Positions 19,101 through 27,881 of a stretch of DNA of 64,000 nucleotides are shown piece by piece. The stretch comes from Pichia kudriavzevii. Taxonomy: Eukaryota; Ascomycota; Pichiomycetes; Pichiales; Pichiaceae. Under the pieces are notes generated by a model. The model was not told the DNA's origin and did no database searches. It saw nothing but the letters and a program-made list of their open reading frames with translations. The position numbers and the translations under genes are program-made. How positions within the stretch are numbered: position 1 is the first letter of the stretch; every line of letters starts with the position of its first letter. Location: assembly GCF_003054445.1 (NCBI RefSeq), contig NC_042509.1:1178001-1242000 (forward strand), read 5' to 3'.

Positions 19101-19798
19101 TCATCTGATTTGATCAATGTCTGGTCAACTATAGGAGAACGTAAGTTTGCATACAGTTTATTCAATCGTGTTTGTAATGTAGACTGGGGCTCCATTCGGG
19201 GGACGTAAATATGAACTGAGCTACTATTTCTCAGCCTTTCAATATGAAAATTAACCTCATCGGAACTTATATTCAATTGCAACTCATCAGAAGAAAACCA
19301 TTGTAAAATTACAACCTTATTTCGACTGACATACTTTGACAAATCTTGAGATGAATGCATAGTGAATGCTTCGGAGGAAAAATCTGTGAATTTCAATAAA
19401 TTTTCCATGACTACTCGACAACGCTTCGACAACCACATCGTCGATCTTTTGAACTTAAAGTAAGTGTCTCTATATTTATTGAGCATATCATCGTGTAGCG
19501 AGTTTGCTGGGATCAGATATATTCGAATAATGGCAATCCTATTCGATTGGTCAACTATACGATAAGTTAAGCGACAGTATAGTCTTCTAGTCAAAAGTTT
19601 TAATCCTTTTATAATTGCTGACACACCATCCATTTCTTCATAGGGAAAATCCAGCCATTTCCATCTGGTATCATTAGATGCTGGTAGTCCTGGCGCAGGC
19701 AAGCTTGGCCATTGTGTCACAAAGATGACACCAAGTGGTATTAAGTTATTCAAGTCGTTTGTAAGCTCAGCCACCTCCCGTATAAGGGTTTTATCCAT
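16160..19798 (-). CDS. SNF2-family DNA-dependent ATPase, divergent (SHPRH/IRC20-like branch)
   Basis: This 1212-residue protein carries the Snf2 motor. Walker A (ENMGLGKTC) lies near residue 315, motif II is DEGH, motif III is SGTP, and motif VI is KRSHRIGQTKE in the C-terminal lobe. A Cys-containing segment (YKCPCNSSTECEE) precedes the second lobe but does not form a RING finger, unlike Rad5, Rad16 or Irc20. The first 250 residues are unrecognised and the last 100 are very charged and basic. Likely nuclear and chromatin-directed. I use the ATG at 19798; the frame extends four codons to a GTG. Exact subfamily is uncertain. Confidence 0.85.
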   Translation of the reverse strand: MDKTLIREVAELTNDLNNLIPLGVIFVTQWPSLPAPGLPASNDTRWKWLDFPYEEMDGVSAIIKGLKLLTRRLYCRLTYRIVDQSNRIAIIRIYLIPANSLHDDMLNKYRDTYFKFKRSTMWLSKRCRVVMENLLKFTDFSSEAFTMHSSQDLSKYVSRNKVVILQWFSSDELQLNISSDEVNFHIERLRNSSSVHIYVPRMEPQSTLQTRLNKLYANLRSPIVDQTLIKSDEEFARIKDIIQNDEIGGFRSQLYNFQKRSILKMVEKESVQREELMPSITQFSRGFFDVKNLQAIVRPPTYRPPRGGILAENMGLGKTCICLALICISKLQASRNPTPHIHTRSVSKVHSLFDTCVEFITQNSIPWRTYYDDFAPHIIKRLETTVGYFEKKETKCRNKKTRSNSSSGDIVQSKKYYLSYTTLVVLPDNLFHQWRIEIFKHVEKNYLNVFEIQTLKDADILKSIDIEKLVNYDVLLIANSVFSKQFEIADSLLKQVYWKRLIIDEGHSVSSKTSRCVLLTKDLMYERMWVISGTPTSGLTNLHMENQTENISGKEYTIQKSFDPRQDLVKLGLMVANFFKIEPWASNKKLWNDSIVKPFKNFGFNIEFQLSSLLEQLIIRHDIKDVESDIQLPKLHHRPVFLKPSFFDKLSINLFISVLATNAITSQRRGIDYVFDPTNKSDLKRLVTNLQKGTFYWTGFSINDVENLLNICVYSLRENKDIYSIEDRKSLKKAIYISKLALSNLRWRSISTIHEMGYFVKGLPKTINDNYSLLDYGNNIFMFGYPHLIAIQKFYYKNRILNSNEELRARVMETSPEFWKGYWSNIKGSKNKKENGNGSLSNKEEYKEFELTDVKMINQVPAWESTFDAKTEETLLYKKELQNPKCIVTLKYKCPCNSSTECEEAVSTKMLRSEIVGTLSSKLNYLTMRLLENESQGLKSIVFYEFENSAYYLTEFLDLLGINYIMYAPHIKLSERSNNLAQFDRWDPLRNEGEGIALVMDLKLASHGLTIIAATQVFFINPVWNQSVEAQAIKRSHRIGQTKEVFVETIILENTLEEQMYNMRGEVKDSDKIEVVDHQGIKEYILQFPFLKMYADNSYDEEYCKLIVPTAISDVPTDHVENVVNKIRMNSAQSTFDNVKNQRTWRLPLFTMKNMEKLSSFNSKVKKKRFDNIDELEYEESERTTQLEEEDIKLIMEKLRVKRRKQSVKFNI

Positions 19799-20030
19799 TT
19801 CCTTCTTCACAGTGCAAACATCTTTGTACTGTCACAATAAACTGTTAAAGTAACATATGAAAGAATCTAGGAATATTCGCATTTGTTGAAAATACTGACA
19901 AGCCGTATTTTGATGTGTGGTGCGAATCGATGAAAATTGAGAGTGGTGAACTTTTTCGACATGTTCTGTTGGCTAAGTTGTTAAGGTCCAAGTCTTGAAA
20001 TAGTTTAGTATATGTACAGCCAGAATAGAC

Positions 20031-20396
20031 ATGTCTGCAGTGGTGAAGAACTCTCTTAAAACTCTTGTTCCTCCAAACAAGGAGAAGTTAATTAAGCTAG
20101 AGAAACTTCAATGTCAAATCTTCAGAACTACATATAATCCAACTAAGATGAAAACAGGTGCTAAAATATTGTCTGCACCATTAAAGGGTCAAACCTTGGG
20201 TAACTACTATGGTCCATCCGATTTTCCATCTATTGCAAAGGTTGCAAGAACCCTCAGTACCCCATCATTTACTGTTATTAACGAACCTGAACAGTATAGA
20301 GTTGAAAGAGTTGAGGATCTCAAGAGAAGAGGTAAAGGTGCACCAAAGAAGATCAGGGAAGCTGGAGGTGCCGCTAAGGGTAAGAAGAAGAAATGA
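20031..20396 (+). CDS. RSM27: Mitochondrial small ribosomal subunit protein mS33
   Basis: The 121-residue product matches yeast Rsm27 (mS33). The family features are all visible: RTTYNPTKMKTGAKIL, the LKGQTLGNYYG segment, the EPEQYRVERVEDLKRRGKG block and a Lys-rich tail ending KGKKKK. It belongs to the mitochondrial 37S subunit. In S. cerevisiae RSM27 (YGR215W) lies between RPS0A and GPI1; here RSM27, GPI1 and RPS0 are again consecutive, with a local rearrangement. RSM27 and GPI1 are convergent, 123 bp apart. Confidence 0.93.
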   Translation: MSAVVKNSLKTLVPPNKEKLIKLEKLQCQIFRTTYNPTKMKTGAKILSAPLKGQTLGNYYGPSDFPSIAKVARTLSTPSFTVINEPEQYRVERVEDLKRRGKGAPKKIREAGGAAKGKKKK

Positions 20397-20519
20397 GGTT
20401 TATGAGCTAGAAAGAAAACATTCGTGTATATACATTTATATTGTTAAACATAATACGTCAATATCAATATTTCGATACGATGAGAGTTCAAAACTCTGGA
20501 GGCTAGTAAGAAAAAGTTT

Positions 20520-22463
20520 CTAGAACATCCTCTTGTAATCGCAATCTTTTATTACATCTCCCGTAATGATATTTTTAGCGAGAGTTATAATAGAGACTCT
20601 CTTCCAGTTTGCAATAACATCAGATGCAGAAAATAATTCAGGTATTCTTGCAGCTCCAGAACCCGAATCTGTCACATTGTGATCGCTATTCAAGTTGTAC
20701 AAATTAAAGTTAAGCATTGACTTAATATGACTACTCAAGATTTGTTTCATTGATAACGGCACCGTTTTCAAAAACAACTCACCCTTTAGCGGATGCAACG
20801 TTATTATGATACCAGAAGGCAATCTCTCCTTATTTTTGAGTTTTAATAATAAAACAACTATTGGCATATGGTTTAATGAGATCAAAACAAATTTCAGAGT
20901 AGAAGTAATAATTAACAGACATATTCTGGCAACTGCAAATGTCAAATAAAAAATGAAAACCGTCGGCATTAGGTATATAAGAATGCTGAAAACAATGATA
21001 CCTAGTAACAGTTGATCGAACTCATAATCATTAAAATCCACTCTATTTCTCAACACATTGTATTTTTTGCCATAGAAAAGTTTAAACAAAGACATGATGA
21101 TATTCAACTGCCAAAAGTATAACCTGGTACACGCCACATAAAACCCGTAAATGTTCAAGAAAAGAATATTAACTAAATCTAAAACTGTACAGAAAAACAT
21201 CGATATACCACCATACTTTGTAATAATTGCAATACACTTCAAAAGAAGGCCTATATTACTAGTAAGAGAATTCAACACAAGCCTCCTCCAAATGTACAAG
21301 ACCCATATGATAAGTTGCCCTAAAAAAGATGCCAATTCGTTGTTCAATTTGAAGCCTGCGGGAGAATTCATTAGCCAACGGACGATATTAGATAGTAGTT
21401 GATCATAAACAGGAATATACTTTTCAAATAGTAGTTCTAAATAGCGTAAGTTATTCATCAGCACAAAATAAAAAATTCTACCAAGTAAAATATCATTTAC
21501 AATTAACCAAACGGTATTGTAAAATTTGATATATTCACTTGGTGAAAATTTTGGGTATTTAATCATCAAAACTTGACTTTCTGTCTTTGAATTTTTCAAT
21601 TTTCTGAACTGAGAGGGTAGCTTGTAAAACTGAGTTAGTCTCAAATTGATTTGATGCATTATGTATGACAGTGAGACACAAGAAAAACTGACATTATCTA
21701 GGGATTTCTGTCGATTTGATTTAGTTGAGTTGTATTTGATGCCAATAATAGGATATGATAGCAGGCTTGATAAAATATAACAAGGTTTTTGAATAAAATA
21801 AAGGTAAACATACGAGGACAGTGTAAACATTAGTTCGAAATTCCAAGTTTGCAAGTTATTGAAAATTGAATTGTTATGTTTTGGGTTAATTTTGTACCGA
21901 ATATAGTTTGTGAGGTTTAGAATTCGCAAAACATCATGCATATCATTCCATTGTGATCTATCTGGACTATCCGGAAAGTGGTAAAGCAATTTTTGAGAGT
22001 ATTTGTTGGTTGAGACATTGCTGAACTGTTCATGGTTGGAACAGTTACTTGGATTCCAAAAAATATCAATGCTAATAGAATTCAAGGAATAATATTCCAG
22101 TTTCCATGAACTCAACGGTTTGAAATATATTAGTGTTTGATTGGAAGAGACAATAGGTTTACCATTTTGAAAATCCCAGTCAATCAGTTTGCTGTGCCTA
22201 AACTCTTTGCATTTACAATTGAAACAATTCAACACCACGAGATTTCTAGTCAATTCATTGGTAGAAGTAAAACTAAAAAAGTCAATCTCATCGCCCCTGA
22301 GAAAATCGATGACCACCATTCGATGTTTATTAATTCTGTATCCAATAATAAGGCATTTCTCTTTAGAAAAATCAAGAACTAAATCATCTGGCCAATATAC
22401 TGTTTGATAATTTTCGCCTAAGGTGTGTTTTCGCAAACTTATACTGTCATAGGATTCTATCAT
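20520..22463 (-). CDS. GPI1: GPI-GlcNAc transferase subunit (PIG-Q)
   Basis: The 647-residue membrane protein matches Gpi1, which stabilises the complex that starts GPI-anchor synthesis by adding GlcNAc to phosphatidylinositol on the ER face. Conserved blocks include INLRLTQFYKLPSQF, KFYNTVWLIVNDILLGR, LNNELASFLGQLIIWVLY, CQ-type QLNIIMSLFKLFYGKK, NVLRNRVDFNDYEFDQLLLG and KERLPSGI. About six hydrophobic spans lie in the second half. The ATG at 22463 starts the protein (MIESYDSISLRK); eleven upstream codons begin with TTG. Neighbours RSM27 and RPS0 match S. cerevisiae YGR214-216. Confidence 0.93.
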   Translation of the reverse strand: MIESYDSISLRKHTLGENYQTVYWPDDLVLDFSKEKCLIIGYRINKHRMVVIDFLRGDEIDFFSFTSTNELTRNLVVLNCFNCKCKEFRHSKLIDWDFQNGKPIVSSNQTLIYFKPLSSWKLEYYSLNSISIDIFWNPSNCSNHEQFSNVSTNKYSQKLLYHFPDSPDRSQWNDMHDVLRILNLTNYIRYKINPKHNNSIFNNLQTWNFELMFTLSSYVYLYFIQKPCYILSSLLSYPIIGIKYNSTKSNRQKSLDNVSFSCVSLSYIMHQINLRLTQFYKLPSQFRKLKNSKTESQVLMIKYPKFSPSEYIKFYNTVWLIVNDILLGRIFYFVLMNNLRYLELLFEKYIPVYDQLLSNIVRWLMNSPAGFKLNNELASFLGQLIIWVLYIWRRLVLNSLTSNIGLLLKCIAIITKYGGISMFFCTVLDLVNILFLNIYGFYVACTRLYFWQLNIIMSLFKLFYGKKYNVLRNRVDFNDYEFDQLLLGIIVFSILIYLMPTVFIFYLTFAVARICLLIITSTLKFVLISLNHMPIVVLLLKLKNKERLPSGIIITLHPLKGELFLKTVPLSMKQILSSHIKSMLNFNLYNLNSDHNVTDSGSGAARIPELFSASDVIANWKRVSIITLAKNIITGDVIKDCDYKRMF

Positions 22464-23041
22464 CGTAGTTGATGGAGTTCCTTCTATTAAAAGCAACAGT
22501 TGGGATTTGTAATAATTCTGGGTCCAATGTGTCTAAGAAACAAGCCTTCAAGAAGAAGAAAATCTCGAAATAAAACAGAGACAAACAAGTAAACACCACG
22601 AGAAACCTAGAAGAGCAAGTCTTTAAGTTTTCCCACAAGTTAAAATAAAAGCAAAAGAAAATAACAATAAAATATGTAGCAGGTCGAACCAAGTGAGGCT
22701 TGGTAAAGTACCTTGGCATATGCAAGCTATTACAAAATAAACTGATCAACAAACACTATGAGATGCAGTGCATAGGATCATAAAATGTATTTATGCATAT
22801 GCCTATAGCGAGGGAAACTTTCGTGATAATATATTTAATTAACTCGATATCTCAGATTCATGTCAACTATTCTACCAATTACCAAGTTATTCTGCTTCTA
22901 TGTTTCTCTTATTCTTTGTGATTTATACTTTCTTTTATAAAGAGATGATTATAGTACTTATATACTTTAGAGGTTGGGGAAATATAGTAAATTATTTAAA
23001 CTGACTATTAAAGATTTTGTAAATTACATTTACGTACAGAA
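22464..23041. other. GPI1 promoter and RPS0 3' region
   Basis: This 578-bp AT-rich stretch lies between two minus-strand genes. A plain open minus-strand frame crosses it without recognisable protein. I see no other feature. Confidence 0.55.
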
Positions 23042-24373
23042 TTACCAAGCGGAAGCAGCTGCAACACCTTCTGCACCTTCTGCAGCCCAGTCCTTAGTTT
23101 CACCTTCTGCAGCCCAGTCTTGAGCATCACCTTCTGCAGTCCAGTCTTGTTCTGCAGCTTCTTCGGAAACTTCTTCAGTGGTTTCTTCAGCAGTTTCATC
23201 AACAGTTGGTTCCTCTGGGTCTCTGTAGAAGTACAAATCTGGCATGACAGACCATTGTTCGGATCTGTTAGCAAGAGTACCTCTTAATCTTAAGACTTCT
23301 CTTGCTAATAACCACCAGATTAAACCAATGGAGTGCTTACCCTTGTTGTTACATGGGATAGCAACATCAACAAACTCAGCTGGAGAATCGACATCACATA
23401 ATGCAATAACTGGAATGTTGACATATGAAGATTCCTTGATAGATTGTGCATCAGTTCTTGGATCAGTAACAATGATTAATCTTGGTTCCTTGAAGGACTT
23501 GGTGATATAGTTAGTGAAAGAACCTGGAGTGAATCTACCAGCAATAGCAGTTGCACCGGTGTGGGAAGCAAACTTTAAGACCGCTCTTTGACCTAAAGTT
23601 CTGGAAGAGATAGCAACAACATCAGATGGGTTTGGAATAGCTGCAATAATTCTTGCAGCTAAAACAATCTTTTCCCAGGTCTTGTTGACATCAATGATGT
23701 TGACACCATCAACTCTGGTCTTGTGAATGTATGGGACTTGGTGAACCTATAAAAATTTGAAATAAAACAGTAATGTTAGTATATATTTGATTTGTCTGAA
23801 AGTGCACAAAATGATCTCAATAGAAAGTAATTAACTTATTTTTTTAGTTGAAAATCGGCTAATCTAAACAGAAAATCATGCCTTATATCAAAGACGAGCT
23901 AGTCATATCCATTCCTCAAGTCATCATTAGATTGGAAACGTAGAAAATGAGTATTCCAAAGTTAGGTTTAGTACCAAAACTTTTTAGCTCGTAAAATTGG
24001 ATTAAAGAATCATAAATAAAATCATAAATAATATCATAGATATTATTTTAAATCAACGTTTCGGTATTGAATAATAGAATTAAATTCTGTGGGTCAAATT
24101 TATGTCGAATAAAATACCCTTAAGGGAAATTTCGTAATAATTGCTCTACTACCCAGCTGAAAATGGTATTCTCAACACATAAACAATAAGTGCAACATTC
24201 TATTCAAGATCCATTTGGTCAATATATTGGAATGTAAAGAAAACAAGACTAGAATATTAATTTATTCTTGATGTTCCTCAAAATATACATACGTTAGTGT
24301 TCTTGGAACCAAGATGTGCATTTGCAGCAATCAAGAGTTGTAAATCTTCTTGAGTTAAGGAAAAGTCAGCCAT
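23042..24373 (-). CDS. RPS0: 40S ribosomal protein uS2, spliced
   Basis: This is ribosomal protein uS2 (Rps0), needed for late 40S assembly. Exon 1 is 24293-24373 (27 codons, [14 protein letters not shown]...GSKNTN) and exon 2 is 23042-23746, joined in phase 0 to give 261 residues. The join restores the family sequence across HLGSKNTN and VHQVPYIHK. Exon 2 contains the hallmark blocks [40 protein letters not shown] and [11 protein letters not shown]. The C-terminus is acidic and contains imperfect repeats of DWxAEG. S. cerevisiae RPS0A/B also have one intron. The region upstream of 24373 carries the shared RP promoter element. Confidence 0.97.
23747..24292 (-). other. RPS0 intron
   Basis: This 546-nt intron has a 5' site GTATGT (24287-24292 on the minus strand), a perfect TACTAAC branch point at 23775-23781 and a TAG acceptor 27 nt after it. 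A C-box-like ATGATGA occurs on the transcribed strand near 23925, but I could not find a convincing partner D box, so no snoRNA is called. Confidence 0.93.
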
Positions 24374-24640
24374 TGTGTGTAATCTGCTTGGTCTTGTATC
24401 TAACAAAGGAACAAAACTAAAAATCCAACCAAAAAGATATTGAAATTGTATATATTAACCCCCCCATTCTCTCCCATGTTGAAACTTCCACAGGTGAAAA
24501 TTCTTGCCCTATACCTACTGCCACTGAGCGAGAGATGGGGGCTCGTCACTCCATGATGGACGGGAAGAGGCAGCAAATGTCGTGGGTAAAATTCGTGGGC
24601 GCGGGGAAGGTGCTGTAGGACAAAACGCTAGAACGCAACA

Positions 24641-24657
24641 TGTGCGGTGCACGGGGT
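24641..24657 (-). promoter_or_regulatory. Rap1-like element in RPS0 promoter
   Basis: The plus strand reads TGTGCGGTGCACGGGGT, which matches the RPL41 element in 13 of the first 15 bases. It lies about 270 bp upstream of the RPS0 ATG, in the same orientation relative to the gene as at RPL41. Confidence 0.6.
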
Positions 24658-24702
24658 ATGACATGTAAGAGTTTATAACCCTGCAATGCAACACGTGCGC
24701 GA

Positions 24703-24712
24703 CACGTGATAC
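24703..24712. promoter_or_regulatory. CACGTGATAC box in RPS0 promoter
   Basis: The sequence is identical to the 10-mer in the RPL41 promoter and again lies distal to the Rap1-like element (46 bp beyond it). A second CACGTG lies at 24692-24697. Confidence 0.55.
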
Positions 24713-25057
24713 AATTTTGGAAGGATTCCGGCGTTATCGGAGAATCCGGTGTCCTTCTATTGCAGCAAGGCACCAAAACGTAAATGAATTACGTCTTTGC
24801 CTAACACCCAACAAGGTTTTATCACTTCTTGTTCGGATAGCTGTATCTTTATCTCGGGTGAAACGGGCGGTTACTATAAGTGCCTTGCCTCTCATAGAAG
24901 CTCCCCCATTCTTTTTTGCTGTTCGGCGATATCTTTTACAGTTTCAATTGATTTAGAGATTGTTGGTTGTTGTATTACCATTCAATATACACTTCGTTAA
25001 ACTTGATCGCATATCAAAGTGAAGTTTGATCAATATTAAGTAGCCGATTCAAAACAA

Positions 25058-27463
25058 ATGGAGCAATCCAACCTTGATGAATTAAAGGAGAGTCTTTCAA
25101 CCTTGTCTACTTGGAAAATGGAAAGGAGGAGCATCACGATCTACTATGGATATGTCACGTTTGTCATTTGTTTGTTGTTCATAATATTACTTCCCAGATG
25201 GAATAAGATATCTAACTATTTATATTACAAATTCTTGAAAGTTAACAGATTTTTCAAATTGAATCTAGAATCTTCGTTTTTAAGAGTGAACCCAATGTCG
25301 GCACAGATGATAATATTCTGGTCTATAGTATTGTCAATTCTATCACTTGTACAAACGAGATGGGATATCCGGTTTATTGCTGCCAGGTTGGGCCGGGTAC
25401 CTGTTTACTGCTTGCCCACTGTTTTATTTTTAACGTTAAGGCCGTCACCTCTTCCAGGAGTGCTTTACCTTGCACTTCTACCAATACACAAATGGTTATC
25501 CCGTATTGTGATATTGCAAAGTCTACTGCATACTTTAGTCTATTTATTCATTATGACAAAGTCCAACACATTGTGGAAATTGCTAAGAGCGGATAACTTT
25601 TTTGGGATAGTTGCAATGCTGGCGTTCCTTACAATCATGTTTACATCATTGCCATTTATCAGGAGGAAGTTTTTCAATTTCTTTTTCATTAACCACTATT
25701 TATGTACATGGATTGTAACTCTGACACTATATTTTCATGTTAGACCGGGGATACCATATTTGACATTACTCAATTGTTTTATCTTGATCTACCAAATATA
25801 CTATAAGTTTAAAATTTCTTCAATTACCGAACTGACAGTTTCTAAGATTTCGGACCATATGGTGGTGGTTGATATTCCAAATGACAAGATAAAAGTAAAA
25901 TGTAACATTCCCGGCTCCCATATTAGATTGATAGATTATGATGATAGTAAATGGAAGATCACAAATTACTTGAAACTTATAACAATTCCAATTCAACATC
26001 CATACACCCTTGCATCTTTACCATCAGATAAATCTCAGAAGCTAATTGTTAGAGAAGGTAAGTATAGATTAAAGGATAAGCACCAATATTTGGTTACAGG
26101 CTCATACCAGCCACATCTTGCATTTGTCGAACCATACCCAAAATTAAAGAATACCCCGATGAGCAGCAATTTAAATACTCTTTTGTTTCAAACTAAAGTG
26201 AAGAAGTGCTTGATTGTTGTAGGTGGTTCAGCAGTTAGCTTTGCTCTACCTATCCTAAGAGTTCTAAATTATAACGGTTCGATGGTTAAGATTATTTGGG
26301 TTATTAGGGACCACGAGGATTTAAAAGTTTTGGATTATTTCAAAACGTATTTGGTTAACGATGACTGCATTGATATTTTTATTACAGGTAACTATACTCT
26401 TTCTGAGAAAATCAATTTCAAGGATGCACTTAACGAATTGCATCGGAAGAAACGGGAACTGGAATTGAAACAAGAGACGGAGATTTTGAGTGGCGGCTAT
26501 TCGTTCTACAGCAACAATAATAATAGTGCACCAGAGATCCATTCAACTTTTGAAAATAAAGCTTTATCTCCATGGTGTAGTCCATGCTCAGATCACCAAA
26601 TAGAGCACTTAACCGATAATGAAGCTTTACCTCTACTTAGTAAACCGGCTTCATCATATGGTCTATCAACATTCCAGAGCAGCTCTCTTCCTAAAAATAG
26701 AAAGAGTTGTATAGAGTTGAGAAGTCACAATATCAATTCTTCAACGTCTTACAATACAGAGACCATTGACATTGAGCTAAATGAGGCAGAAATATATAGA
26801 GAGAATGCTCCCATTATTCCAGCTAATTTTTTATCTTCGCCTTCTGCTGGCGTTGACCAGATTGATAACGAGAATGACTTACTTGATGCACGACACAAAA
26901 ATATATCAGAACCCCACGTTTCTTCAGGAACGGCTACTAAAACAAAAAAATTATCTGCTATTCTTGCAAAACTAAATTCCAAGAGTGGAGAGAATAAGCT
27001 CAATAGCTCGAAGAAATGGACAAGTTCTATTAATCAGAAACTTCTTTGTAGAAGTGGCTCCACAGCGACATCGTCTGCACTATATGATGATTTGGAAGAT
27101 TATTGGGTTTTGAAAAATTCTTACTCTAGGATAGAATTCGGTAGACCAAAATTGGGACTATATTATTACAGTTGGTGTATTGGGTCTTCATGTAACGGCC
27201 CGCTAGTCAGCTTACAAAGTGGAGAGTCGGTCTGTTATAACATCAAAGATGATCCACAATCTGCATACAATGATCAACTCAATGAACTATACTCCAATGC
27301 TACTTTTCTTGCCAATAAGAAGGCAAGACTGAATGAAAAAGGCGGCAAGCCAGATGAGGAGATTCTTATTATTGGTGCTGGCCCTAATGGTTTGGTTGAT
27401 AATGTCAGGCTCTGGGCCAATGATTGTGGATTTAGTTATCACGAAGAAAGCTTCAGTGTTTAA
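25058..27463 (+). CDS. AIM14: Ferric reductase-like NADPH oxidase (Aim14/Yno1 type)
   Basis: The 801-residue protein has a ferric-reductase transmembrane domain of six to seven spans (residues about 25-260), with TLRPSPLPGVLYLALLPIHKW as the Aim14-like signature. The FAD domain contains GSHIRLID and HPYTLASLPSD. The NAD(P) domain contains VVGGSAVSFALPILR (about residue 385) and the terminal GAGPNGL. S. cerevisiae Aim14/Yno1 produces superoxide at the ER. About 215 residues of Ser/Asn-rich sequence (roughly 465-680) split the nucleotide-binding domain, so this protein is longer than the 570-residue yeast one. No intron is evident. A long T/C tract follows the stop. Confidence 0.83.
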   Translation: MEQSNLDELKESLSTLSTWKMERRSITIYYGYVTFVICLLFIILLPRWNKISNYLYYKFLKVNRFFKLNLESSFLRVNPMSAQMIIFWSIVLSILSLVQTRWDIRFIAARLGRVPVYCLPTVLFLTLRPSPLPGVLYLALLPIHKWLSRIVILQSLLHTLVYLFIMTKSNTLWKLLRADNFFGIVAMLAFLTIMFTSLPFIRRKFFNFFFINHYLCTWIVTLTLYFHVRPGIPYLTLLNCFILIYQIYYKFKISSITELTVSKISDHMVVVDIPNDKIKVKCNIPGSHIRLIDYDDSKWKITNYLKLITIPIQHPYTLASLPSDKSQKLIVREGKYRLKDKHQYLVTGSYQPHLAFVEPYPKLKNTPMSSNLNTLLFQTKVKKCLIVVGGSAVSFALPILRVLNYNGSMVKIIWVIRDHEDLKVLDYFKTYLVNDDCIDIFITGNYTLSEKINFKDALNELHRKKRELELKQETEILSGGYSFYSNNNNSAPEIHSTFENKALSPWCSPCSDHQIEHLTDNEALPLLSKPASSYGLSTFQSSSLPKNRKSCIELRSHNINSSTSYNTETIDIELNEAEIYRENAPIIPANFLSSPSAGVDQIDNENDLLDARHKNISEPHVSSGTATKTKKLSAILAKLNSKSGENKLNSSKKWTSSINQKLLCRSGSTATSSALYDDLEDYWVLKNSYSRIEFGRPKLGLYYYSWCIGSSCNGPLVSLQSGESVCYNIKDDPQSAYNDQLNELYSNATFLANKKARLNEKGGKPDEEILIIGAGPNGLVDNVRLWANDCGFSYHEESFSV

Positions 27464-27881
27464 GAAGCCATGTGCATGGTTTTTTTCTTTTTCTTTTTCT
27501 TTTTTTTTTTCTTTTTTTTCTTTTTTTTCTTTTTTTTTTTTTTGAAGAAAGGGGAGCAGATTTTTTGCTGTTACTGCTATCTTTATTAAACCGATCCTAT
27601 GCTTTTCCGATCAATCAAAGAATACTTAGACGGTTTTATACCAGCTGTACAATCACATTGCTTTTCAAGAACAATTCATACATTTGAATTGACAGAAACG
27701 GTATAGGAAGCCTGGAGATCTGCAAATCTCATATTCTTTATATCCTTAAAAAAAAGTTAAATAGAAGTAATAATACATAAACATAGGTTTAGTTTTAGGA
27801 AACTTGTGGCTAGCTTTGATAGACTTGTTTTTTTGTCTGCAAATTGTTGGAGAAAGTAATACGTACGCTTGATTCTGCATT
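27464..27881. other. Intergenic region AIM14-AMA1 with pyrimidine tract
   Basis: This 418-bp spacer begins with about 65 nt of almost pure T interrupted by single C residues (about 27480-27543). The rest is AT-rich and should hold the AMA1 promoter. I see no gene. Confidence 0.6.
27480..27543. repeat. T-rich homopyrimidine tract
   Basis: About 64 nt of T with regularly spaced C residues follow the AIM14 stop by 18 nt. This is a low-complexity tract, and probably length-variable. Confidence 0.85.

Larger units (their letters stand above)
24374..25057. other. Divergent intergenic region RPS0 / AIM14
   Basis: This 684-bp region carries a GC-rich RPS0 promoter patch (about 24520-24720) with the shared RP element and two CACGTG boxes (24692 and 24703). 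The AIM14-proximal half is AT-rich. Open frames here look random. Confidence 0.65.

Noticed and set aside
22675-22705. TCGAACC near a GC-rich patch, possible tRNA T-arm
   Set aside because: The flanking bases do not give a 5-bp T stem or an acceptor stem. No cloverleaf forms.
23910-23935. C-box-like ATGATGA on the RPS0 intron strand, possible intronic C/D snoRNA
   Set aside because: No convincing D box (CTGA) with flanking terminal stem was found within a normal distance.
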